A DNA stretch of 64,000 bases from Pseudoneurospora amorphoporcata (taxonomy: Eukaryota; Ascomycota; Sordariomycetes; Sordariales; Sordariaceae). Under the pieces are notes generated by a model. That model ran no database searches. It saw only the letters and a list, made by a program, of their open reading frames with translations, and was not told the origin of the DNA. The stretch lies in NCBI GenBank assembly GCA_033297205.1, contig MU859106.1, positions 1-64,000 on the forward strand, in the 5' to 3' direction. Each line of letters begins with the position of its first letter. Within the stretch, counting starts at the first letter, position 1. Shown piece by piece: positions 21,278 through 32,800 of the stretch. Position numbers and translations under genes: made by a program.

Positions 21278-22207
21278 TTAAACCTCAGTGATCTCACGGA
21301 GACGGCGGAGGGTGGAGCGCATGGCAGCGGCAGCGGGGGTGCTAGAGATACTATGTTAGACGGGGGTCTGTAAAGGGCCGTAGTTGCTGGTGAGAACTTA
21401 CGAGACGGTGTAAGCGCCACCAGCCATGGTCTTCTTGCAGGCCTTGCAAGACCAGATGCCGACGGAGGAGCGACGGACAGTGTTCTTGCCGCAGAAGGTG
21501 CAAGTGTAGCGGGCGTGCTGGGACACTTCCTGCTCTATGGGGTTGTTAGTAACCTGATGAGCGGCATGACGTGGGAGTGTTCGTTGGGTACTCACTCTTG
21601 ACCAGCTTACGGAGCGAAGCACCGTATCTGTTGTGGTTGTTGGTTAGTGACGCTGTTCCTTCGGTTCATTTGCTTTTGAGTGCGAGATCGACGAGATTCG
21701 TGGTCGTGGTTCGGGCGTGAGCTGGTTGAGACCAAACAGGATATCCAAGGTCCAGGAAAAGGTGATGCCCAGGTAACGACGTTCGTGATGGCGCTTGGAA
21801 TTCTGAAGGCGCAGAGGTCGACATAGAATGGGCTTGAGTGTCGCTCTCTCACAGATTGTTGACTTTCGGTTGCCGAGCCATGTTCTCATGACGAATGCCC
21901 CCTCTCATTTCCACCTCAGCACGTCCACCGTGGCTAGCGCTCAAAGAAGCTCGTCATTCCAAATCGTGCAGTTCTTGCTTCGCTCTCGGTCGTGCTGTCG
22001 CCGCTGGTGTCGATGCCCGTTGTCGAATGTCCAGAACGAATCTCGTCGATCAAGAGAGTGTGAACTCGAAGGAAACCGTCGTTACATACCTAGTACCGTA
22101 CTATTTGGCAATCAAAAATTAGCCATCTCGCCGCAACTCATTCTTTCTGGAAATGGAGAGTTACATACCTTGCCGGAGATGCCGACCTTCTTAGTGCGCT
22201 TGGACAT
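21278..22207 (-). CDS. 60S ribosomal protein eL43 (L37Ae/L43)
   Basis: Five exons, 22207-22169, 22100-22090, 21627-21596, 21534-21402 and 21341-21278, add up to 279 bp and 92 residues, the exact family length. The second exon is only 11 nt (TACGGTACTAG); without it the conserved GK-YGTRYGASLRK block cannot be built. Introns are 68, 462, 61 and 60 bp with normal GT-AG ends. The protein has the N-terminal basic segment MSKRTKKVGISGK, the zinc-ribbon Cys pairs in YTCTFCGKN and IWSCKACKKT, and the C-terminus TPAAAAMRSTLRRLREITEV. It binds rRNA in the cytosolic large subunit. The 462-bp intron carries a 16-bp inverted repeat (see separate entry). Confidence 0.96.
21686..22051 (-). repeat. 16-bp perfect inverted repeat bracketing most of eL43 intron 2
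   Basis: GATCGACGAGATTCGT at 21686-21701 and its exact reverse complement at 22036-22051 lie inside the 462-bp intron (21628-22089). In the transcript the first arm starts 38 nt after the donor and the second arm ends about 40 nt before the CTAAC branch site (21643-21647). Pairing would loop out 334 nt. Confidence 0.9.
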
Positions 22208-23461
22208 TTTGGCTGGTTGAGGTGGTCGTTGTCTGGAAAACTACCGTCCTTGCTGGCGATGTGCGAATTTGACAAAAGGCCAGGGCTTTTTTCTCTTGTG
22301 TGGTGTGCGAGCGCTGCGACGGCCGGTCCCACCCCAGGAACATTTTTCGGACCCTAGGCGGAACCATTTTGCCGGCTCTGTGCCAGTGTGTGCCTGACCA
22401 GCGTCTTGGCATTGGCGGGGCTTTTGCCCACACTGGCAGCTGACCCCGCTGTCAGGGCCCGAATCGACAGCTGGCCCGCGCCCGTCGGCTGTGTGACATC
22501 AGCCAACATCATCTGTCGTGCTCTCAAATAAGCTCTACAAACACCGTACAATAAACCTTCTCGTCCTCATTCAGTGTTCAGATTTGACAGCTACTCCGCA
22601 TATGCTGGTGGACTACAGACGGGCAAGTGTTGATGTGGGTTTCTGTTCACAGCATGCAGCGCCCTACTAGCTTCCCCAAGTTTTTACAGCGTACATACCG
22701 CAATGGCCCTCGAGGTTCGCACTGTTTGCGCCGTGATACTTTGGTGACCTTTACAGTGTTGAAGCGCTGTCAACAAGCAATGGTTCGTTCCCCCTTTTGC
22801 ACACCCGTAACCCTAACCAATGAGATATCATCACAGATTTCTTCATTGAGCGGAATGAATCCGACATCCGGAGAAGTCTCCGGGTTGGGAGGCACCGGAC
22901 ATTGTATCGACGATCTCGGGCGCCCTCCAGATCTGGTCCGTGTTCCGGGCGGGAGGCATTGCGGGCTGCGAAGAGCTGTCAATGGCAATGGTTCCGTCCC
23001 GCACCAAGACTCCTTCAACCACGGGCACTTCGGAACGGCGGTGCTTGCCTATTTGGGATGGCATCCAGAGTAAACAACGGAACTGCTGTCATGTCTCGGC
23101 TCGAACAAGCATAAGTGGTTCTAATGGCGACTTCGGTGGAGGCCAAACAAAAAGAGACGGAGATGTGTTTGGAAAAGGGTTGGTGTTCCGTTGACGCCGG
23201 CGCGGTGTCTCCGTGGTCGAGATTTCCCTACAAATGATGCATCGTCTCAACCTAAACAAAGCCCAGGACTCTGGACCTCCGCTCTTTCCTCTTGGTTTCC
23301 CGGCTCGTATAAGAAGTGAAGGGGGTCGAGACATCAAACTTGCAAAGTTCTTCTTTTGTCCACTTTGACATTCTCCACCTCACCTGTCTCGAATATCAAC
23401 ACAGTCTCACCTAACCTTTGACATACTCACATATAAAGGCGAAACTCCTCACCCTCTCAAG
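22208..23461. promoter_or_regulatory. divergent promoter region of eL43 and the oxidoreductase gene
   Basis: 1.25 kb between two divergently transcribed genes. It contains AACCCTAACC at 22809-22818, overlapping a CCAAT pentamer at 22817-22821. No coding region is supported. Confidence 0.45.
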
Positions 23462-24908
23462 ATGCCTCTCAAACAACACGGCCGCGACTACGACATTATC
23501 GTCTATGGGGCCTCAGGTAAGTACCAGACCCAACTTGCAATCTCGCACCCAACACCAAACTAACTATCACTTAGGCTACACCGGCAAATACACAGCCCAA
23601 CACATCACCACCCACCTCCCCACTACCCTTAAATGGGCCGTAGCCGGCCGCTCCCGCTCCAAGCTCGAAGCCGTCGTCTCCCGCCTCAAGGAACTCAACC
23701 CCGACCGGACTCTCCCCTCCATCGAAATCATCTCCTCCACCACGGACCGCACCGCGCTCGAATCCCTCTGCCGCCGAACCTTCATCCTGCTCACGACCGT
23801 CGGGCCCTATGGCTCCCTAGGCGAGCCCGCCTTCGCCGCCTGCGCCGCCACAGGCACGCACTACTTTGACGTGACAGGCGAAGTGCCCTTCGTGCACAAG
23901 ATGATCACCAAATACTCTTCTGCGGCAGCCCAGTCCGGAGCAAAAATGTTTCCCCAGATCGGCATCGAATCCGCCCCCTCTGACTTGTTGACTTGGTCCC
24001 TCACCCAAGAAATCAAGCGCGAGTTCGGTCCCGAGACAAAAACGGGCCAAGTAACGCTTAGTATTCATAACCTGCGCTCTGCTCCCTCAGGAGGCACGTT
24101 GGCGACTGTGTTTACCATCCTCGAGAACTTTTCCCTCAAGGAACTGCGCGAGGCGCATAAACCATACGCTTTCAGCCCCGTCCCGCACCCCAACCCTGAC
24201 CTAGCAGAGAAGCGCACGACGTGGACCACCAGACTCACGGGTCTAGCCACAACCCCCATCTTGGGCCTCGGAACGAGCTCAGTAGCAGCCAAAACCGACG
24301 CAGCAATCGTGGAACGCACCTGGGGCCTTTTGTCGCAAGCCAAGAACAAAGGCCAGCACGACGAAAGCTACGGACCGAACTTTAGTTTCAAGCAATACAT
24401 GAAACCCCGGAACTGGTTGAGCGGGATCGCTATCCATTTCGGGCTGATGGTGTTGGGGGTAATCATGGCTATGCCTTTCCTGAGGGCGCTGGCGAAGAAG
24501 TTTGTCTATCAACCCGGTGAGGGGGCGGAGGAGGAGGTTGCAAAGAGGGACGAGTTGGAGTTTTGGGGGGTTGCGAAGCCTGATTTTGGTGGCGAGGAGG
24601 ACACGAAGAAGAGGGCTTTTGGAAGGTGTTGGTTTAGGGGGCCGGTTTATTATTGTGAGTCTTGGCTTTTTTTCTATACACATTTTACTGAGTGGATACT
24701 TGGGAAAGAATGGTATGCTAACGTGTTTGATGAAACAGACACCGGTGTGTTGATGGCTGAGGCGGCTGCTACGTTGCTAGAGGAGGAGAGCGTGGAGGAG
24801 CAGCTTGGTGGTGGTGGGATTTATACGCCTGCTTGCTTGGGTCAGCCGTTCATTGACAGGTTGGATAAGGCTGGGTTCCATTTTGAGACGACGATCATGG
24901 AGGAGTAG
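23462..24908 (+). CDS. saccharopine dehydrogenase-like oxidoreductase (SCCPDH type)
   Basis: Exons 23462-23516, 23575-24654 and 24739-24908 encode 434 residues. Intron 1 (58 bp) has a CTAACT branch and splits the Gly codon of the Rossmann loop. Intron 2 (84 bp, GTGAGT to AACAG, GCTAAC branch) is a multiple of three without stops, so retention would also be in frame. Residues 1-30 carry DYDIIVYGASGYTGKYTAQH, the G-x-S-G-x-x-G dinucleotide-binding loop; WAVAGRSRSKLEAV and TTVGPYGSLGEPAFAAC are the further conserved NAD(P)-domain blocks. A hydrophobic segment near residues 320-345 (GLMVLGVIMAMPFLRAL) matches the membrane/lipid-droplet anchor region of SCCPDH-like proteins, which are not the lysine-pathway enzyme. 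The substrate is unknown. Confidence 0.92.
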
Positions 24909-25411
24909 GGAACTGGTGCTATTATGGGTAGTTTGAGGTTGCCTGGGATCGTCACGAGGAAGGACGGGGGATGCATTGATGTGGCGTTATAGCATGCAGT
25001 TCATGAATGGGGTTTCTCCACGTGGAATTTACTTTTCGATTATATGTGGGTGGCAGCTGTTCAGCTTGTAGTGTACCAGAACATGGCATAGTGTGAATTC
25101 CCCGGTTGCTAGTATATCACATGAAAAAATGGTTGATATCTACAGAAACTTGAAATCTATCTTGACCCTTTTGTACACGACTCAGAGCATATATCCTAAA
25201 TCCGTCAGTCATGATATCTATCGCTATCCTTCAACACAACAACACCACGCTTAACCAAGCATTCCGATACTGTATCCCAACGCTGCACATTGTTTCCCAC
25301 TTGACTTCCCATTGGTATATCCCATTCCAACATCCACCATTCAGCCCTCCGATCTCGATAACCAGTCCATATCCAACACCCAACCCAAAAATCCAATCAC
25401 CTCCCAACCTC
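24909..25411. other. convergent intergenic region
   Basis: Between the plus-strand oxidoreductase and the minus-strand transporter. It should hold both 3' UTRs. Nothing else is visible. Confidence 0.5.
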
Positions 25412-27522
25412 CTACCGTTCATCCTCCTCCTCTACAACTACTCTTCTCCTCCTGCTCCTCCCATAGTACCCCTTCCCCCTCCCCATCCAAACCCAAAACC
25501 TCCACCACTCCACCCGTTCCTCCATCCTCCTCGCCCTTTCATCAACCTCCTCTTCTCCGGTCCCTACCACCAGCCCCCTTCCATTCCAAACCTCCCACTC
25601 CCCTCCCTCACCCAGTCTATAATCCCCCACAAAAAGCGCCACCACCACCAGCGGCACGCACCAAAGCAGCGCGCACTTCAGCAGCACCGTAACCGTCTCC
25701 TGGTACGCCCTCGCAATCGCCTCCCTCTCCACGCTTCCCCACGGATAACTCCTCGCCACCACCACGCTGGCATAAATCTTTTTGGCTTCCCCCTTTAGCG
25801 CCTCGGGGAGGTATTCTACCAGTTTGCGCGGGATCAGCCGGCCCCAGATTACACCGCTAAACGCAGCCCCGACGGCCGCACCGACTTCGACGAGCGTCAA
25901 AAAGGCCGCCGTGGCGACGCCGACGTGTGCATGTTTGGCGCCGCAGGAGGCTTGCACGGCTAGTTGTGTAGCTACGTGCATTAGGCCGGCGCCGGCGCCG
26001 AGGACGGCTTGTGCTGAGAACAAAGAGGGGATGCTGACGCCTTTTGTGCGGGTCATGAGCAGGATGACGATGGCGAAGGTGTAGAGCAGGGCGCCGGCGA
26101 TGATGAACGGGCGCGGCCTGGGGGACTTGCTTTGGCGGATGGCGAGGGATGCCAAGATGGCGGCGATGGTGGATGCGAAGTTGAAGGTTTGGGTGATTTG
26201 TCCGGCGCGGTTGACGGGGAGGTTGAGGGCTACCAGGAGGTAGGAGTAAAAGTATGGCATGACTGCGATGTAGAAGATCATGAAGTAGAAGAACCCTAGG
26301 GTGCAGCCGGCGACGAAGGTGCGAGACTTTAGAAGGTCGAGAGGTAAAAGGGGGTGGGGAGCGAGGTTGGGGCGGGATTCCCAGAGGGGGAAGAGGATGA
26401 GGAGGAAGCTGCCGAGGATGATCATGGGGAGGAGCTTAGGGTCGCGCCAGCCCTGGGGGGAGCGCGAGATGAGGGTCAAGGGGATCAGGATAAGGGAGAG
26501 ACCGGCGCTGAAGAGGAGGGTGCCGATCATGTCGAGGTCGCGGAGGAGGATGTTGCGGATCTTGGTCTTGGTGCTGCCGTTGTCGTTATTGCTGTTATGG
26601 TGCTTGAGCTTGAGGATCCCTAGCTTTTCGGCTTTTCGGCGGTTGAGGTACAGACTCAAAGCCAGAGGGAGAAAGGCAACGGGCAGGATGAGCGCCCACA
26701 TGCCGTAGCCCCATCGCCAGGTTGTCGTTGCCAGAATGGCTGACGCTATCAGCGGACCGATCCAGACCGTGACCAGAAAGGGGCTGTCCGGTAGACTGGA
26801 GAATAAAGCTCGGTTGAGAAAGGAGCTGGTATCGGCAATGAAGACCTGCTGGAGGATCTGAAGTCCCGTTGAGCCAGCCGCGTAGAAGATCTGTGCGGAG
26901 GCGTAGGTTTCCACATTCTTAGAGGCTGCCATGAGGATGTAGCCAAGTACGCAAAGGACGATGGAAATAGCAAAGGCCTCGAGACGACCAAAGACATCGG
27001 CAATCTTGGCCATAGGAGGCTTGATGACGGCTGGTAACTGTTAGTTTTTTTTCTGTGCCTCAAGATTTCCCGTCATCCTGCAGTTCTAAACTCACCATTG
27101 ACCACATTCTGAACAACCGAAACGGTCGACAACAGAGAGTGGTTGTTGAAAGAACTAACAGCGAAAGCCGTCAGAGCATATGTGACCTGTCCCTCCAGTG
27201 ACGTTGTGAAAGCAATGAGGAAGATACTTGGAAGCAGAGTCGTGTTAGCATTTCCTCGTCTAGACCATCGAGCAAACATGTGATCGGACGTGACAAACCT
27301 CATATAAGCTACGATCAAGGCCGACTTGGTCCACGCCCTCGAGACAGCCTCAATCTGCCTCACTCCCTCCTGAATATCGGATCCGGGCGTAGCGCAATCG
27401 CTCTCGTAGAGGGGAGTGGCAGCCGTGCCATAGTCTCCTCCGTCACTGCCGACCTCGAGACGGTCCGCCGAGAAGTGGTCACGTAGGAGGGGTGACCCTA
27501 TCTCGTCGTCGTCGGTCCTCAT
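25412..27522 (-). CDS. MFS transporter of the siderophore-iron family
   Basis: Exons 27522-27096 and 27030-25412 encode 681 residues; the 65-bp intron (GTGAGT donor, ACCAG acceptor, CTAAC branch) joins VVQNVVN to AVIKPPMAKIADVFGR. Up to 14 hydrophobic helices follow a cytosolic acidic N-terminus of about 80 residues. Diagnostic features are TYALTAFAVSSFNNHSLL in helix 1, the KPPMAKIADVFGRLEAF loop between helices 2 and 3, and the large C-terminal loop VEYLPEALKGEAKKIYASV before the last helix, as in fungal Sit/Mir siderophore-iron/H+ symporters. It likely sits in the plasma membrane and imports ferric siderophores; the particular siderophore cannot be read from sequence. The last ~65 residues form an unusual Arg/Glu/Trp-rich tail. 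No siderophore synthetase is next to it. Confidence 0.92.
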
Positions 27523-29830
27523 CTTGCCGCTGCGCTAATTTTATGTTTGTTAAATAACGGTGTTCATGAATGCTGTTGCTGTTGCTGATTTGGATGACGG
27601 CGGCGATGTCGTTTCGGTTTGTCCTTGGGTGGTCTTCTGAGGGAAGTCTGTAGGTATAGTCAACTGCTGAGGGTACTGTGGAATCCACGTCTTTCACTTT
27701 CACATGTGACCGGTCCGGAGATGTTTGTGTACACCTGTTTGATGATTGCGTAAAAGATGTTCTTATAAGGATGTTCACGCAGACGGAGAACCGGTAGGAT
27801 GTCGACGAAAGGCAAATTGTCACAGAACCATCTCCATCGAAAAAAAGAAGTGAAGCAAAGAAAGAGTGAAGAGGTAAAAGAAAAGAGAAAAGATGAGTAG
27901 GTAATAGGCAACGATGATCCGAGGTGAGGTGAGACAAGACCCCGTTCGGTGGTATCAAGTCTTTAGTGCGGTAGCGGTAACAGCGGCCCAGAAACAGCGT
28001 AGGATTGCGCACTCCAAAAGTATATATGGAGTCTTTTTCCTGTGTGCTTTTCTCGGCGTGAGGCACGGGATAGTTCTGGTTGACCGGGCCCCTTGTAAGT
28101 TCTTTTTTTTTTTCTTAGGAGGGTATCCACGAGGTCCAAAAAGATAGTGCCGTAGGTCGTCAGGTAGTCACTTTTGATCACCTTTTCAGCCCATTCAAAA
28201 CACAACCCAAGCTGATGCAGCCTGAAATATGTATGGAGATCGACTTTAGGTCACTCAGTTGATCGATCCAATGAGACAACACCTAGAGGTTTAGGTTTGG
28301 GCGACGGACGGGGATACGTAGTGTAGAAAACAGGTCGACCATAGGACAAGGGATGATGACTGTTTCAGGTATTCGGATTACACAGGACCACTGGGCCGCG
28401 CATAGAAAAGGTTATCCCGCGCTGGGAAGGGGTTGGATTGGTGCGGTTCAGTTAGTTGTTGAACAAGAGGCCCCAGGTTCGTTGCTGCCATTTTCCTTGT
28501 ACTAGCAATTTCTGGATTGCCACTTTGGGAGGTTCCTCTTCCCGCTGTCTCACTCCCGTTCCGCTTCAGAAGGGTCGTTCTTTCTCGCGTTTGTCTCAGT
28601 TCCGGCTTCCCTAGCTCTGTGGGTCGTCCATCTGAAGAGCGAGCTGCCCTTTGGAAGAAATGAAAATAGTGAGCCAAAGAAGAGGGTGTAGTACCTTGGT
28701 TGTTGTCAACTAACAAGCCCCATAGTGGTTGTGACTTCCGTGTGACCTGCCCAACAAGGCGCAATCATGACTCCAGCGAGTTGCCATTACAGTGATCAGT
28801 GGGTGACCTACCTAGTCTGTAACCCGAGGATTTTCCACTTTCCGCGCAGTCGACGAGGGCGGGGGTTCGTGACCGAGTCCGACGACCTGCCCCTAACCCC
28901 ACTTGATACATCCAATGCTCAACCCCGATTGGCCAAAGATTATCAAGCCATCTGATAAATTCTGGGTCCTTTTTCCCCGTTACATAGTGCATTGCTTGGC
29001 CGCTCTTGGCCGCCGCCCCGAAAGCCCCGTCCCCGTTGCACAATGACATCTCCGGCCGCTAGCTACATATTGGGCTGTCCGGATCTCGGCGACGTCGGAA
29101 GCTGTCGATCAACGCCACCGACGGCCAACCGCTTGCTTAATTGCTTGGTGGAAGCAGCAGCAGTACCTACACTACACTACGGGCAGCTCAAATGCCGTGA
29201 TACACTGTGGTGTCACTTACCATCGGCATCAGCATTATCGCTGCCGGCTAGCTGCTTGCTTCCATTCGTACTTGTGATCATCAAGAGAGTTCGGTTTAGT
29301 CTAGTACGTAAAACAAACAGTGCGAGATGTGATACAGTATGAGGACCATGGGGGGTTGATGATATAATATTTCACCTAGGTATACAACTCTTCATCTGCT
29401 TTTCCCTTCCCTTCCTCCCATTATCCCCAGCCAGAGATCATCATGATTCGATGCCTCCCCCCATCCCAGATTATCACGTACATATATCTCATTCATTCAC
29501 ACAAGAACCATCGCCAGGCCGCCACCCTTCATATCCCCGATCCATCTCACATTTACCTACTACAAAACATATCCAGCCGCAAACCATAAAAACAGTAGCC
29601 ACCACCAAGGTGACAAGATATTGTTTATATAACATGATCAAGTGCAACAAAGTGCGACACAAGAAGTAAAAAGTGGTATCATCAAGCGAATGGTCCCAGT
29701 CCCAACCAGCCAACCACGTAACAGGAGAACAAAAAATAAAGAATGCAACCGATTGACCAAACCTTGTTCCGTTATCAGTTGGCAATGTTAACGAGAAAGA
29801 GAGGAAAGTCGGCAGTTCATGAGGAGCCCA
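27523..29830. other. transporter upstream region and Far1-like 3' flank
   Basis: 2.3 kb without a supported gene. The first part is the 5' region of the minus-strand transporter. I looked for clustered GATA (iron-repressor) sites and saw only an isolated AGATAG near 28143, so SreA-type control is not shown. The right end is the 3' UTR of the Far1-like gene. Confidence 0.45.
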
Positions 29831-32800
29831 CTACGCTTCCTCCATGATGCCGCCTTCCCCTCCTCCTTCAGCCGTCCACTCCTGGCTCTTCTCCGTAAGC
29901 TTCTTGATGCCGCTGACACGGCCGGCCCAGAGACTTTCGATCGGGGTGCGGAACGTAAATGCCCGCTGAGAGCTGATCACGCCAATCGCCTGCAACACTG
30001 CCTTGCGGCTGTCGCGCCCAAAGATGGCAGGGTGGTTGATCCACTCGAGACTGGACTCGAGTTCCGCATCAAGAGCTGACACGGTAGTCGGGTCGATGGC
30101 AGATGCTCCCGTGTTCACGACCCCCAGCGCATCGTTGGATCGGCGGGTCGATATCGTCAAGCCGGTTCCGGGTGCCGTGGAGTGATTTGCCATCGTAGGT
30201 GACGGCGTGTTCTTCCGGTCCGGAGTGCCGGGAATCGGCGAGTGGTCGTGATGCGGGTGAGGCGTGGACGGGAGCGACTTGGTGGGCGGTCCTCCTGGTG
30301 CTGGTGGCAACCCGCCCTTACCGAGACCCTTGAGAATGGACCGCGTCTCGCTCAACAGCGTGTGAGCGCGATCGTGCTGGCCTCTGCTGACCAAGGTTAA
30401 CGCTCGAGTCAACATGTCCGACGTGAGGATTTCCATCCGCCGCTGTACGATGTACGGGTGAGGCGGTATCACTGGCGAGGCCCACGGCTTCTTCGAGCCT
30501 GCTGATGCCGGCAGCATTGTGATGGCCAAAAGCGATGGTCTTGTGTGCTGCGTGACGCCTTCACGTAGAATATCCCCCCAGCTAAGGTCGGCCTGGATCA
30601 AAGGAACCTCCTCCACCGACATCGCCCTCTGGTCCTCGTCGTCCATGGGTCCGCCTATCGCCTCCAGCCCCGAGACGACGGTATCCCAATAAGCGTGCGA
30701 CTGTGGCTCCTCAGTCGACGTATCTGGCATTATCGTTAGTTGTACGAGCACATCGCGCTTGTCGCCGAATCGAAGGTCGCCCAAGTTGGCCTCCGCATCG
30801 CGCCCAGTTGCCCGCTTGGTTATTTGGAGAGCGCCACTGATCTTGCCCAGCTTGGCCGGTGACCCCTCTGGGAGTTTGAGCTTGAGCTTGACATTTTGGT
30901 GGGACAAGCTCTGCATAGCGCCGAGGCAGCCTGCCAGACACTCTCGGAGCATCATCCAATCCTTGACATAAGTATATGATGCCTTAGTTCTCGTCGAGAG
31001 CTCAATCATGGTATCGGGCTTGTGCGTCGTTCCCAGGCCGAAAGAGTGAATGGTGATCCTAGCATTCCAGTTAGTTTCATGTGACAATGTCAAAGGCTGA
31101 CATGGTTAAGAAGATGAAGACATACTTAGCAGCTTCCGCACGCGACACCACAAAGTCGACACTGTCCGCATCGGAAGTCGAGGCATCGCTGATCAGCATG
31201 ATGGTGGCAATGGGGTTGTTGTACTTGCGCCCCATGAGCAGATCCATAGCAACGTTCGCACCCTCAACCACATCCGCTCGATGGCTCTTCTGCCCCACAG
31301 GCTTGACTGATGCCAAAACGTTGCTCCAGCCAGGCCATGCCTTGGTGGTCATGCCCACAATTGGAACACCACCGCCGGAGGATCCAAACGTGACGAGACC
31401 CATGCGGTCACGGTCGCCTAGGGAGCTGACCATGAAACGAAGGGCGTCGCGGACAAGGTTGATCTTCACACCTTGCATGGAGGCCGAAATCGGAACAACA
31501 ACGACAACGTCGACAGGGACGTGGATCGACGGCGGCAGTCCTGGACTTCGTACATTTGTGTACTCGGTCGGGGCCGTGGTGGCAGACCTGGCTCCGCCCC
31601 AGGATGACGTCTGGGATGATGCCCGCTGCTTCGAACCGGCGCTCCTGTTCCACTCGTCTTCCTCTGCCTCGGAAAATTCGCGGTCGTACTCTGGACTGCG
31701 CATTGGTGATGTCTCGACGGCATTCAGATCCAACAGGGCCTGTTGCCACAGCTTGAGCTGGTTGCGATTCTCGAATCGGAGGTGGAACTGCGGTAGCTCG
31801 TTCACTGACAAGCTCAGCGTCAGGACATTCTCGTCGACAGATCCGGTTTCCGATACCTCGTTCAAGTGCTTCTTAATCAAGATCGACCCCTTCAGCGTGC
31901 ATCGACCCGTTTTGCGCGCCGCTTCATCCTCCCACTGTCCTGGTGGCGGGTGCGGATTCTTCTTCTCCTTTACGCAAATGAGCATCTCAGCGAAGAGAAA
32001 GCATTCCAGCTCCTGCCATGACACCTTATCCTTGCCTACACGGAGTGTGCCGTACAGTCGGAGTTTCCCGAAGCTAATATTGTGTTAGCAAGAATACTAA
32101 AGAGATCTGCTTAACAAAACAGACTATCCACTTACCGGTTGAAGTCGAGGCCGTGCCAATTGTCGACTCGGCTGCACAGGTTCTCGGTCATTTCTGCCAA
32201 TACTTGAGGTGACTCATAGGGGTAGAAGCGAGGCGCACTCCTCGTAGGCGACGGTGCGCGCGGATATGGCTCTTCAGCTCTGGGTGGCGGTAGCATGGGC
32301 GGTCCATTCTGTAGATCCTCGGGATTCGGCCTCCACTTGTTGTCGGGTACCTCAACCGTGACCAGACAGGTAAGCGTCTGTTGTTGCCGCGACTTGCTAA
32401 TTGTAGGGAACTCCGACCGGATGGTAACGGTTGGTGCTGGGATCGGATTTCGGGTTATCGCACGGGGACTTGATATCGACGTTTCCATAGCCTGGACATC
32501 GTAGTCGTGTCTTCGCGGTGGACCACTCTGCATCGTTTCCGGATATCCTCCTGATGAGGCCATTCCTCCGGTTGCGCCCGTGGCTCCTGTTGTCTCACTA
32601 TCGCTACGTGCGTGTCTCGAATTAGGCGTGTAACGATGATCTGACGACGAAGGCGCGTCGCGACTGTCGCGTTGGCTACCTCTTGCCATGGCATGAGGTG
32701 GCAAACCTCCATCTTGCCGAGCACTTGATCCCTGACTTGGTGCTCGTGCTAGCTGATCATCCCATGGTTGCTGCGATGAAGTTGGAGTTGGAGCCGGTGG

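Noticed and set aside
21628..22089. Intronic C/D snoRNA in the long eL43 intron
   Set aside because: No convincing C box (RTGATGA) and D box (CTGA) pair at suitable spacing was seen; the inverted repeat explains the structure better.
31081..32088. 335-codon plus-strand ORF
   Set aside because: It is exactly antisense to exon 4 of the Far1-like gene, where the minus strand encodes clear PH and vWA features; the plus frame has no recognisable domain.
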